In this document: in pieces, positions 6,888-14,203 of the stretch
How the letters are laid out: each line of letters opens with the position of its first letter
Numbering within the stretch: position 1 is the stretch's first letter
Assembly: GCA_002900535.1 (NCBI GenBank)
Contig: MUGC01000034.1
Location: 1-17,673, forward strand
Length of the DNA: 17,673 nt
From: Thermoplasmata archaeon M9B1D
GTDB lineage: Archaea; Thermoplasmatota; E2; DHVEG-1
Direction: 5' to 3'
Program-made: the position numbers and the translations under genes
Notes under the pieces: generated by a model
Database searches by the model: none
What the model saw: the letters and a program-made list of their open reading frames with translations, nothing else
Told to the model about the DNA's origin: nothing

Positions 6888-8657
6888 TTATACATAACCA
6901 TAAGTAGCAAAACAGAAATCGTCTGCATAGATTTTATGCGGAATCCATGATATCCCTCCATTTTTTGAAATATATGCTTGACCATTAGTATAGGGGTCGT
7001 GATCTGGATTAGCATACCCTGGATAATCAGGATCAGCATAAAACCATACTGAACTAGATGCCTCATCCTCATGACTACAGACAACATAATACGTTTCACC
7101 CGGGATTACATTAACAGCTGAAAAATCAAAAGATGTCCATCCCTCTGGAATTTTTTTACTCATATCCAAAGCAGGTATTGTTTTCGAGATTGACACAAGA
7201 TCATCACCTGTGAGATTATCGCGTAATGAAACTTTGAGAGAGGTTTCAGTATCGGTGAGAGAAAGTGCCCAAATATTAACCTGATCTATACTAGTGGTTG
7301 TTGGAATGAAGGATTGAGCCTGATGAATATTATGTGTAATTTCACATTCATAAAAACCTTCAGGTTGATAAATCATCATCTGCGATTGATCAACGTGATG
7401 GTATTCATTATTGACAATTGAGATAGGAAAACACAATGGAAAACCAAAACTATATTGTTGTGCACCATACTCATCTTCTGCAATAACCCACAGGTTATAG
7501 GTCCCTTCATGTACCCATGTATGTGATATATTAATGATTTCTCCTGATTCAAAAAAACCTGTAGATTCGTTTGTAGAATCATCCCAATCAACACATAATC
7601 GAATTTTATGTTGTTCAGGATCAGAACATTGAAATAAAAAATATTGTTCAGTATTAACCTCTCCGACGTGCGTTTCTGAGAGTGGGATAGGAATTGATGG
7701 AGGTTTTTCTCCTTGAGTTATAAGCAACTCACCCGGATAACCATCATAAATCTGTGGATGTTGATCCCAGTTTTTATACTCCTTTAACCATGATTCAGTT
7801 AAGGGAGCAGCATATTGAAAAACCTCTTCAGCAGAACACAAACCATCGTGATTCTCATCAGCATATCCCTGAGAGCTCTCAATCGTGAAATAAGTAAAAC
7901 AAGCAGCTTGCGATTTTTCAGAATCCCTACAAGACATAAGTATTACTCTACCAGGACCATGTAATTCCTGAGCAAATGATCTGCCCCAGTTTAGATACGC
8001 TTTTTCAGGATATTCGTTTAATGGTCTTGTACCTTTTTTTATCGATGAATTGTAATCATTAAATCCACCACTAAAACACGAGTCAATAATTACACAGACA
8101 CCTTTTGCATCTAATTTATTTAATAATCTTTTTAACTGATCGTCACTGATATCATGGATGTAAGGTAAAGATCCAAAAATAGGGATACCTCTAGGGAGGT
8201 CAGGAAAACGATTAAAAAGATTTCCAAGACCAACCCCACTTGTCCACGTATACAGTACTTCATCGCCATCACCATCAGTTTCATCAAAGGGTGGAAGATC
8301 AACTATTAATCCATTTAATCCTCCATGTGTGTTAATATAAAACACGCACACATCATTTTCATCAGCTTTTTGGTCAAGCCATTTGAAACCACCAATAATA
8401 TTCCGATACGTGGCTTCCCTTCCGATCAAGGTTTTTATATGATCTTCTTGCCAAAAATCAGAAACAAGGAGCATATCCCTGAAATTTTCAATGACTAGCT
8501 TGTTGTATGGTAGATCCAATAATGGATTATTGGCTATTTCTGTTACACCAACGAGTAACGCCCAATATTCAGTTTCATATCCTTCTATTACACTTTGTAC
8601 ACCTAATGAGGATGTTAAAAGTATAATTACTCCAAACAATAAGCATATTTTTTTCAT
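6888..8657 (-). CDS. Exported caspase-fold (clan CD) cysteine peptidase with PKD and C-terminal beta domain
   Basis: The 589-residue protein begins with a signal peptide (about 1-22). A caspase-like p20 domain follows: beta-strand YWALLVGV (31-38), catalytic His111 in VFYINTHGG and Cys194 in VIIDSCFSGGF, the spacing and sequence context of metacaspase-like peptidases (C14 or the related Asp-rich C13/C25 branches). Two Ca-binding-like loops are present: DETDGDGDE (125-133) and an EF-hand-type loop DENHDGLCSAEE (267-278, ligands at 1, 3, 5, 9, 12). A PKD-like domain (about 325-412, with DWDDS and HTWVHEGTYNLWV) and a C-terminal jelly-roll-like domain (about 425-589) follow, probably for substrate or surface binding. 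Calcium activation and extracellular proteolysis are inferences. It is divergent from the tandem Lrp gene, sharing a 112-base control region. The specific family is uncertain; the fold is likely. Confidence 0.85.
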   Translation of the reverse strand: MKKICLLFGVIILLTSSLGVQSVIEGYETEYWALLVGVTEIANNPLLDLPYNKLVIENFRDMLLVSDFWQEDHIKTLIGREATYRNIIGGFKWLDQKADENDVCVFYINTHGGLNGLIVDLPPFDETDGDGDEVLYTWTSGVGLGNLFNRFPDLPRGIPIFGSLPYIHDISDDQLKRLLNKLDAKGVCVIIDSCFSGGFNDYNSSIKKGTRPLNEYPEKAYLNWGRSFAQELHGPGRVILMSCRDSEKSQAACFTYFTIESSQGYADENHDGLCSAEEVFQYAAPLTESWLKEYKNWDQHPQIYDGYPGELLITQGEKPPSIPIPLSETHVGEVNTEQYFLFQCSDPEQHKIRLCVDWDDSTNESTGFFESGEIINISHTWVHEGTYNLWVIAEDEYGAQQYSFGFPLCFPISIVNNEYHHVDQSQMMIYQPEGFYECEITHNIHQAQSFIPTTTSIDQVNIWALSLTDTETSLKVSLRDNLTGDDLVSISKTIPALDMSKKIPEGWTSFDFSAVNVIPGETYYVVCSHEDEASSSVWFYADPDYPGYANPDHDPYTNGQAYISKNGGISWIPHKIYADDFCFATYGYV

Positions 8658-8738
8658 AATTTTCCTAACAAAATCTGGGATAAATTGGTATTTTTTAAAG
8701 AAATTTTACCACAATTTTTCATAAAATGAGAATAATCC

Positions 8739-8760
8739 TTTTATACATAACTATGTATTT
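8739..8760 (+). promoter_or_regulatory. Promoter of the tandem Lrp gene with palindromic operator
   Basis: TTTATACATA (8741-8750) is a TATA box about 25 bases before the ATG at 8770, so the transcript is probably leaderless or nearly so. ATACATA (8744-8750) and TATGTAT (8753-8759) form a perfect inverted repeat with a 2-base gap that overlaps the TATA box, a natural site for autorepression by the encoded Lrp-type protein. Read on the minus strand the same bases give TATAAAAGG, which could also serve the divergent peptidase gene. Confidence 0.6.
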
Positions 8761-8769
8761 TATGAAAGA

Positions 8770-9756
8770 ATGTCTACAATAGATTTAAAGGATAGACGTA
8801 TTTTATTTGAATTGGATACAAATGCACGACAATCGCTTAAGCAAATCTCAAAAAAAGTTGGCGTATCAAAAAATGCGGTGTTTTCACGCATTGAAAAATT
8901 AAAGGAAGAAGGTATCATTCAAAATTTTTATACAGTTTATAACCCGTATATACTAGGTTTTTCGGCTATAGCGATTTGTTTAAAATTTCAATATGCTAAT
9001 TTATCAGTAAAACAGAAAATAATCGATTTTTTTGTCTCTTACGAAAATTCGTGGTATGTGAGCTCAGCTGAGGGTAATTATGACGCCGTAGTAACTGTTT
9101 GGGTGCAAGAGTTTGATAGATTCTTTGCGTTTTATAATCAGTTTTTACAAAAATATGGAAAATTTATCAAAGGAATTGATTTCAGATGTTTTTTCCAAGC
9201 AGAACATTACTCCTCTTCCTACTTATTGGGAGAAGAACACTCCGAAAAAGAGCGGAATAAAATCGCTAGGATTGGCCCTGGGAAAAGGGTTGAATTCGAT
9301 AAAACTGATATTAGGATTATGCAGATCTTAGCATTTGATGCCCGGATTTCATTAACTGATATTGCTAACAGAGTTAAATGCAATATTCGAACTGTGAAAA
9401 ATCGAATGAGTAATTTAATGAAAGAGGGAGTAATCCAGGCGTTTCGAATTGGAATAGATGAAACGAAGATTGGGTGTAAATACGTAAATGTTGATGTGTT
9501 TCTTGGCGATATCGAGCAAAAGAAAAAAGTATTGACATATGTACGATCAATTCCTTGTTTACTTGAGATGTTTACATCTATTAGTACAGTTGATTTACAG
9601 TTGTTATTTTGTGTGAAAAATGTTGAGGATGTTCATGAGATTATGCAAGGAGTTTCAAATGCGTTTCCTTTTACTATTAAAAATTATGAGTATATTTATA
9701 AAACTGGATTATTCAAATGGAACTGGATACCAGGCGAACTATGCAGAGAAGTATGA
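8770..9756 (+). CDS. Tandem Lrp/AsnC-family transcription regulator (two fused units)
   Basis: The 328-residue protein contains two consecutive Lrp/AsnC modules. Unit 1: winged HTH at about 4-58 (LKQISKKVGVSKNAVFSRIEKL) plus a RAM-like sensor half at about 60-150. Unit 2: HTH at about 176-230 (DIRIMQILAFDARISLTDIA then RTVKNRMSNLMKEGVIQAF) plus a second RAM-like half to about 318. A normal Lrp is about 150 residues and dimerises; this fusion could act as a pseudo-dimer. The second RAM is diverged and the C-terminus ends with an aromatic stretch (FKWNWIPG). The start is the ATG at 8770, with no ribosome site but a TATA box at leaderless distance. It probably controls itself and perhaps the divergent peptidase; the ligand is unknown. 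Confidence 0.88.
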   Translation: MSTIDLKDRRILFELDTNARQSLKQISKKVGVSKNAVFSRIEKLKEEGIIQNFYTVYNPYILGFSAIAICLKFQYANLSVKQKIIDFFVSYENSWYVSSAEGNYDAVVTVWVQEFDRFFAFYNQFLQKYGKFIKGIDFRCFFQAEHYSSSYLLGEEHSEKERNKIARIGPGKRVEFDKTDIRIMQILAFDARISLTDIANRVKCNIRTVKNRMSNLMKEGVIQAFRIGIDETKIGCKYVNVDVFLGDIEQKKKVLTYVRSIPCLLEMFTSISTVDLQLLFCVKNVEDVHEIMQGVSNAFPFTIKNYEYIYKTGLFKWNWIPGELCREV

Positions 9757-9831
9757 AAAGAATGGATATCAGTAGATACGCCTATGAAAATAAGATAATA
9801 TTAACAATTATTAAGATGGGGAAGAAAAGAA

Positions 9832-10002
9832 ATGGATAAAACTGGAGTGACTATAAGTGTTATTGGTGGTATTGGACTTGGTTTACTATTAGGAAGCGAA
9901 TTTTCTAAAAGATATTTAACCATTTTAGGAGCTATTTTAGTAATAATTTCAATGCTTTCAACAGTCCTAATATGCTGTAAAGGAAAAAAACCAAAAATCT
10001 GA
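9832..10002 (+). CDS. Small membrane protein, 56 aa
   Basis: ATG at 9832 to TGA at 10000-10002. The product has a Gly-rich hydrophobic segment (about 5-20), a short charged turn SEFSKRY (22-28) and a second hydrophobic segment (about 29-47), ending in CCKGKKPKI, a basic tail after a Cys pair. That reads as a two-helix membrane hairpin with a cytosolic basic end. GGGG at 9818-9821 (10 bases upstream) may be the ribosome site, like the G-runs before other exported genes here. It is 75 bases after the tandem Lrp gene on the same strand, so they may share a transcript. No family recognised. A longer minus-strand frame over the same bases looks like a shadow. Confidence 0.55.
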   Translation: MDKTGVTISVIGGIGLGLLLGSEFSKRYLTILGAILVIISMLSTVLICCKGKKPKI

Positions 10003-10014
10003 GATGCATGTAAC

Positions 10015-10115
10015 AAAATTAAAAAAACAACACTAGTAAACAGCAAAATGTAAAAAAAGAAAAAAGATTACCAATTTTTTAATATTAAACTGGTGTTCAA
10101 ATCCCTTTACCTGCA
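10015..10115 (+). repeat. Intergenic direct repeat, copy A (ends in tRNA-3'-like sequence)
   Basis: Left arm: AAAATTAAAAAAACAAC (10015-10031, exact in copy B) then CTAG.TAAACAGCAAAATG with one gap and one change. Variable A/G-rich middle. Right arm: 22 bases 10086-10107 (TAAACTGGTG then TTCAAATCCCTT) exact in copy B, then CCTGCA after two changed bases, 28 of 30 in all. The right arm contains GTTCAAATCCC, a T-loop-like motif, but no tRNA 5' half. Copy B is at 12051-12161 on the same strand. Confidence 0.7.
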
Positions 10116-10310
10116 TAAAAGAGTTTTTTTTCTGTTTTAAAACTCATGCTAATCATTATTAGATGCCCAAGACAAGCAAGTATTACAAAGGTTAAAAGCC
10201 CGTATCAAAAATCAAAACAGCATTTACTCCTTATAACGTAATTTTGAATAAATCAATTTTTTGTAATTTTTCTCCTGTTAATACAAACCGTGTTAATCAT
10301 TGACAGGCCC

Positions 10311-10348
10311 GAGGCGGGAGGATATAGTAGAAGTTAAAATCCCGACTC
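10311..10348 (+). other. GC-rich hairpin, possible structured RNA or decayed tRNA
   Basis: GAGGCGGGA (10311-10319) pairs with TCCCGACTC (10340-10348) in 8 of 9 positions around a 20-base loop, unusual in this AT-rich gap. The 3' side, AAAATCCCGAC, resembles a T-arm 3' half and recurs in part at 15472-15480. Just upstream, CCTGT (10274-10278) and ACAGG (10303-10307) form an outer inverted repeat. The rest of 10116-10310 shows no ORF or other feature I can support. Confidence 0.35.
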
Positions 10349-10360
10349 TAAAAATATCTT

Positions 10361-10377
10361 AAAAAAAAGAAAAAAAG
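10361..10377 (-). terminator. U-rich terminator of the amide hydrolase gene
   Basis: On the minus strand, two U-runs separated by a single C (10361-10377) start 3 bases after the stop codon at 10381. U-tracts alone suffice for archaeal RNA polymerase termination. Confidence 0.5.
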
Positions 10378-10380
10378 AGT

Positions 10381-11619
10381 TTATATTATTATTTGGTTTA
10401 TAATTTTTTCAAAGAAAGGAAAACGCTGAAAGAATCTTTGTAAAAACAACTGAAGGCTGATTACTTTGGTTTTTGGCATACTGATCCCTAAAGGATCAGA
10501 CCATTCACTTTCTGCACCATAGATATCTTTTGCTTTAACTCTAACATTATAGTTACCCTGTTTTTTCCATTCATGAGTAACAAAACCATATCCTATATAA
10601 TACCTATTATACAACTGGCTAAATGTTCCATCTCCCCAGTCAAACATATAATATATTTCCTCCATATTATTATCTGGATCTGTAGTGTCATCAACTTTAT
10701 ACGAATAACTAGTTTTTACATTTCCTGAAATCTTACCAGTTGGTGGATTAGGTTTAGCTGGTGGTTGATTATTCTCTGGTTCAAAAAGAGATGGTAGAAA
10801 ATAATAATTTTCACCTTTTAGAAATTCCTCTTGCAAATTAAATTCTATCATATTTTCATAATCATGGTAGTGGTAAAGATATATTATGCCATTTTTTAAA
10901 TCATATATATATGAGTATTGTGTAGGATGCATGTTATATTCTTGATGAGTGGCATTACAAATATCTCTGAAATAATAAACTGATAAATCAGTCATATTCT
11001 CAAGCATACTCACAGCAGTATCATACCTCCAGCAAGGATAATTTCCCAATTCTGGATGAGTCTGATAAAAATTTGTGACAACTTGAAAGTCACCTTCTCT
11101 ATAAACAATATCATTACCTTCAATTATCACTGAATTCCCGGTTTTATCTGCCCAGAAAAACTGAACATTATTAAATCCTAAAAAACCAAGGAGCCATATA
11201 TTATAACTTTGAATATAATTTACAACTTCATCAACTGTAGATAATTCTTCCATGATATACAATGTCGGATCATATAGTAGAAGTGGTTTAGATGCATCAA
11301 ATTTTATTTTATCTTCTGGTGTCCCAAATGCATCAAAAAACAAACCTTTATCATTCATCCCACCAAACGGTCTTACAAAATTTGGATCCCATGGTAGAGG
11401 ATATCCATATTCAAAAATTAAATAACCATTTTTATCACCCTCTGGTGGTTGAACACGTATATATGGATCAGGTAGATGCCAATCTTCATTATTTCCAACA
11501 AGAACATTTTCTCCATCAATTGCTGTAAAACCAGTACAAGCAGATACAGAGTTTACAACAGAAACAACAGTCCCAATCAATAGCATACATATAAAAATTC
11601 CAACTATTTTACTTTTCAT
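10381..11619 (-). CDS. Exported linear amide C-N hydrolase (Ntn, choloylglycine hydrolase-like) with PKD domain and C-terminal tail
   Basis: 412 residues from the ATG at 11617-11619; a longer frame adds ten residues but GGGGG sits 7 bases before this ATG. A signal peptide (1-27) ends VSA, leaving Cys28 (ACTGFTAIDGENVLVGNNEDW) as new N-terminal residue: the nucleophile of Ntn hydrolases of the choloylglycine hydrolase/penicillin V acylase superfamily. GNNEDW and GGMNDKGLFFDAFGTP are typical of the linear amide hydrolase branch. Signal-peptide cleavage would expose the nucleophile, so activity should appear only after export. A PKD domain (about 292-385, YMFDWGDGT and HEWKKQGNY) follows, then SEWSDPLGISMPK and a hydrophobic tail LFLQRFFQRFPFFEKII. 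The tail closely parallels that of the propeller protein at 12590-14203. The substrate (bile-salt-like, acyl-amide signal or cell-wall amide) is unknown. The gene lies between the two copies of the intergenic repeat. Confidence 0.85.
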   Translation of the reverse strand: MKSKIVGIFICMLLIGTVVSVVNSVSACTGFTAIDGENVLVGNNEDWHLPDPYIRVQPPEGDKNGYLIFEYGYPLPWDPNFVRPFGGMNDKGLFFDAFGTPEDKIKFDASKPLLLYDPTLYIMEELSTVDEVVNYIQSYNIWLLGFLGFNNVQFFWADKTGNSVIIEGNDIVYREGDFQVVTNFYQTHPELGNYPCWRYDTAVSMLENMTDLSVYYFRDICNATHQEYNMHPTQYSYIYDLKNGIIYLYHYHDYENMIEFNLQEEFLKGENYYFLPSLFEPENNQPPAKPNPPTGKISGNVKTSYSYKVDDTTDPDNNMEEIYYMFDWGDGTFSQLYNRYYIGYGFVTHEWKKQGNYNVRVKAKDIYGAESEWSDPLGISMPKTKVISLQLFLQRFFQRFPFFEKIINQIII

Positions 11620-11680
11620 TATTTTTCCCCCACTTAAAATAATATTCACTATATCTTACAATAGTTGAATGAATTTTATC

Positions 11681-11690
11681 ATATAAAATA
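11681..11690 (-). promoter_or_regulatory. Candidate TATA box of the amide hydrolase gene
   Basis: TATTTTATAT on the minus strand (11681-11690) would start transcription near 11660, giving a leader of about 40 bases that carries the GGGGG site at 11627-11631. A closer AT-rich alternative at about 11650-11656 cannot be excluded. Confidence 0.35.
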
Positions 11691-11713
11691 TTATTTGTAT
11701 AATACGCAACATA

Positions 11714-11740
11714 ATAAAAAAAGAGAGAGAGGGACTCTTT
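11714..11740 (-). terminator. Intrinsic-type terminator of the small membrane protein gene
   Basis: On the minus strand AAAGAG (11740-11735) pairs with CTCTTT (11725-11720) around a 9-base loop, followed by a U-tract (to 11716). The hairpin overlaps the stop codon of the gene ending at 11739. Confidence 0.55.
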
Positions 11741-11999
11741 ATTTATGTTCAGAATCAAAACCCAATTGATGTCTTATTACTGCAATATGTAGATGAGGAG
11801 CTAATGAAATTATGGCAAAAAATATTGCCAGCAGGAACCAAAATGTTGAATCCAAGCCAAAATCAATCTTCAACACTCTCCAAATAATTCCTATTATTAA
11901 AAGTAGAAAGGTAAGAGCTTCGCATATGTTACACCAATTACCACATTTTATAAGTTGTTTTTTTGCTTCGTCTCTATCTTTAAATGGTTTCTCAGCCAT
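11739..11999 (-). CDS. Small two-helix membrane protein, 86 aa
   Basis: I choose the ATG at 11997-11999 (MAEKPFKDRDEAKK), because GAGGTG (12007-12012), a near-perfect anti-16S match, is 7 bases upstream; the open frame extends to 12026 but the earlier ATGs overlap or precede that site. The product has a charged N-terminus, a Cys-rich CGNWCNIC stretch (about 19-26) leading into helix 1 (about 27-42), a short loop with charged residues, helix 2 (about 50-67) and a polar tail with PHLHIAVIRH. The three cysteines before helix 1 and the HxH after helix 2 could bind a metal, but that is speculation. No family recognised. It is 119 bases upstream of the amide hydrolase gene on the same strand, with its own terminator, so separate transcription is likely. 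Confidence 0.7.
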   Translation of the reverse strand: MAEKPFKDRDEAKKQLIKCGNWCNICEALTFLLLIIGIIWRVLKIDFGLDSTFWFLLAIFFAIISLAPHLHIAVIRHQLGFDSEHK

Positions 12000-12050
12000 T
12001 CTCATACACCTCATTTTGTAAAACAAATGTAAGTATATAAGTATCTTCTA

Positions 12051-12161
12051 AAAATTAAAAAAACAACCTAGATAAACAACAAAATGAAAAAACATATATA
12101 TCAACAAAAGAAAAGAATTATTTTTTACTAGTAAACTGGTGTTCAAATCCCTTCCCCTGCA
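12051..12161 (+). repeat. Intergenic direct repeat, copy B (ends in tRNA-3'-like sequence)
   Basis: Partner of copy A (10015-10115), same orientation. Exact left arm 12051-12067, near-exact to 12086, and exact 22-base right arm 12132-12153 followed by CCCCTGCA. CCCCTGC plus a discriminator-like A looks like a tRNA acceptor 3' strand, but no GCAGGGG 5' partner exists upstream. The copies bracket the two genes at 10381-11999. Confidence 0.7.
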
Positions 12162-12281
12162 CTTAAAAATAAATCTTATGCATCTTAGAATTTGATTTGA
12201 AAAATCATAATGAGAGTTAATTTTAAATACTAAGAACCTACTTTGAAAAAATACCATTTTTTATGTATTTTCCAGGTAGTA

Positions 12282-12339
12282 AACAGGACTTTTCTTCCGA
12301 AGCCCTCCGTCGGCTTGCCAATCCTTTTTTTCTCCTGTT
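12282..12339 (+). ncRNA. Possible structured RNA element
   Basis: AACAGGA (12282-12288) pairs with TCCTGTT (12333-12339); inside, AAGCC (12300-12304) pairs with GGCTT (12312-12316) around a 7-base loop, with an alternative register CCGA/TCGG. The interior is clearly richer in GC than the surrounding gap (12162-12544), in which I find no ORF worth calling. TTTTTCTCCTGTTAA at its end recurs exactly near 10269-10283. It could be a small RNA, a control element upstream of the propeller gene, or a decayed element. Confidence 0.3.
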
Positions 12340-12544
12340 AAACGGCCTTAAAATCGTAAAATCACAAAAGGCTTTTGAACCTCTTACAATTCTTCAATAG
12401 GATAGTTAATTATTTGTATAAAAATCTTAGTTCAATAGAATTGTTATTAAAAAAGGTTATTTTTCCATTTTTTTCTTATTTTGTAATTTTTAAAAAAAAA
12501 ACTGCTAATGTTATTTGATTTGACCAAAATCCTTCCCCCATTTC

Positions 12545-12582
12545 TTTATATAGTAAAAATCTTTATGAATATAATAGGAGTG
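12545..12582 (+). promoter_or_regulatory. Promoter and ribosome site of the propeller gene
   Basis: TTTATATA (12545-12552) is a TATA box predicting a start near 12574. GGAGTG (12577-12582) lies 7 bases before the ATG at 12590 and fixes that start. Confidence 0.6.
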
Positions 12583-12589
12583 AAAATGC

Positions 12590-14203
12590 ATGAATCGTTG
12601 TAAATGTTTCACCATCGTATTAATTATGGTTTTATCGTCCATGACTATAGACACTTGTTTCTCAATTGCAGGCAACAATGGAACATCAAAAGTCATGTTC
12701 AGAAAAGAAATGAACCAGAGCATCAATAACGTTGGTCCTCAGGAAGAATGGAATAAAACCTATGGTGGTAGTGCAGCTGAGGAGGCCTGTATGGTTCAAC
12801 AGACAACTGACGGAGGCTATATTCTCACTGGCTATACAGTGTCATATGGGGGAGGAGCATCTGATATCTGGTTAGTAAAAACCGATGTTGCGGGGAATCA
12901 ACTGTGGACTAAAACATTTGGTGGTAGCGGAAATGATCTCAGTCGTTCTGTACAACAAACATCTGATGGAGGATATATCATCGGGGGACAGACTCAATCA
13001 TTTGGGAATGGCGGGGATGATATCTGGGTAATAAAAACCGATGCATCTGGTAATATACTATGGGAAAAAACATTTGGTGGGATAAACGATGATAATTGTT
13101 TTTGGATTTTACAATTACCAAGTGATGATTATGTGTTGACAGGAGATTGGGATCTTCAGGGAGCTGCTGACCTTTATTTAATGAAATTAAGTTCAGAAGG
13201 AACTGAATTGTGGAGAAAAACCTATAGTGGGGATAATCCGGGTTTTGGTCATTCCATGCAGATTGTATCCGATGGAGGGTTTATTTTATTTGGTGGTACC
13301 AATTTATATGGTGATTTGGATATGTGGTTGATTAAAACTGACATGAATGGTACGATACAATGGGAAAAAATATTTGGGGAGAGAATACCTGAAGTAGCTA
13401 CAACTATTATTCAAACGAAGGATGATGGTTTTCTTTTAGGCGGGTGGACACTCCCAACTGATCTTAATAAATCAATGCTGTTGATAAAAACAGATGACGA
13501 AGGAAATATGTTATGGGAAAAATCGATTGATGCAGGCTATGAAGATGAACCTTATGTAAACACGCTTGGTTTAAATGAGGCCTCCGATGGAAGTTTTATC
13601 ATTGCAGGGGAAAAAATCGTGTTAAACGAGAAGGATATCTGGATGCTTAAAACCGATATGAATGGTACTATACTCTGGGATATGATCATTGGAGGGGCAT
13701 CTGATGAATATGGCTGCGGAGTTGAAGAAATCGATGATGAACATGTTATTGTTGTTGGTTCTACAAAGTCATATGGTGCCGGTGGAAATGATATGTGGCT
13801 AATCAAAGTCTCACAAGGAAATGGAACCGCTCCTCCATTAACACCAACAATTTCCGGCCCAAGTTCTGGAAAAGTGAATACCGAATACCCATATCAAAGT
13901 AGTACGACAGATCCAGAAGGAGATCAAGTCTTCTATCGGTTTGATTGGGGTGACGGAACCAATAGCGAGTGGGTTGGTCCTTTTGATTCTGGTACTGTTG
14001 TAGGTGCGAAGCATAAATGGAGTGTTAAAGGCAGTTATGAAATAAAAGTTAAAGCAAAAGATACAAATGGTGCTGAAAGTGAATGGTCGGACCCTTTACC
14101 CATATCTATGCCCAAGGTTGTTGTTTCCGGGTCTTTGTTGTTAAGGTTGCTAGAGCGTTTTCTAAATATGTTTCCGGTACTTCGCCAGTTGTTGGTGTTG
14201 TAA
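12590..14203 (+). CDS. Exported seven-bladed beta-propeller protein with PKD domain and C-terminal tail
   Basis: The 537-residue protein has a signal peptide (about 1-25) and then seven tandem repeats of about 50 residues (roughly 50-405) of the pattern W.KT[FY]GG...DDGGYI..G.T...G..D.WL[IV]KTD..GN.L. The seven copies suggest one complete propeller, closed near GNDMWLIKVS. A PKD domain (about 410-500, YRFDWGDGT and HKWSVKGSYEIKV) follows, then SEWSDPLPISMPK and a terminal LLRLLERFLNMFPVLRQLL. The last 45 residues match the amide hydrolase at 10381-11619 far better than the remainder does. No catalytic residues are evident; a binding or adhesion role at the cell surface is inferred. Ribosome site GGAGTG and a TATA box support the start. 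The repeats are clear; the biological role is not. Confidence 0.85.
   Translation: MNRCKCFTIVLIMVLSSMTIDTCFSIAGNNGTSKVMFRKEMNQSINNVGPQEEWNKTYGGSAAEEACMVQQTTDGGYILTGYTVSYGGGASDIWLVKTDVAGNQLWTKTFGGSGNDLSRSVQQTSDGGYIIGGQTQSFGNGGDDIWVIKTDASGNILWEKTFGGINDDNCFWILQLPSDDYVLTGDWDLQGAADLYLMKLSSEGTELWRKTYSGDNPGFGHSMQIVSDGGFILFGGTNLYGDLDMWLIKTDMNGTIQWEKIFGERIPEVATTIIQTKDDGFLLGGWTLPTDLNKSMLLIKTDDEGNMLWEKSIDAGYEDEPYVNTLGLNEASDGSFIIAGEKIVLNEKDIWMLKTDMNGTILWDMIIGGASDEYGCGVEEIDDEHVIVVGSTKSYGAGGNDMWLIKVSQGNGTAPPLTPTISGPSSGKVNTEYPYQSSTTDPEGDQVFYRFDWGDGTNSEWVGPFDSGTVVGAKHKWSVKGSYEIKVKAKDTNGAESEWSDPLPISMPKVVVSGSLLLRLLERFLNMFPVLRQLLVL

Noticed and set aside
9801..10046. 81-codon minus-strand frame
   Set aside because: It lies antisense to the 56-aa ORF, which has the more protein-like features (two helices, basic tail, G-rich leader); the minus-strand frame reads as its shadow and runs into repeat copy A.
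10015..12161. Transposon or insertion sequence between the direct repeats
   Set aside because: No transposase or integrase, no terminal inverted repeats; the enclosed genes are a hydrolase and a small membrane protein with their own signals.
12048..12257. 69-codon minus-strand frame over repeat copy B
   Set aside because: It covers the intergenic repeat and tRNA-like sequence, has no ribosome site and no family resemblance.
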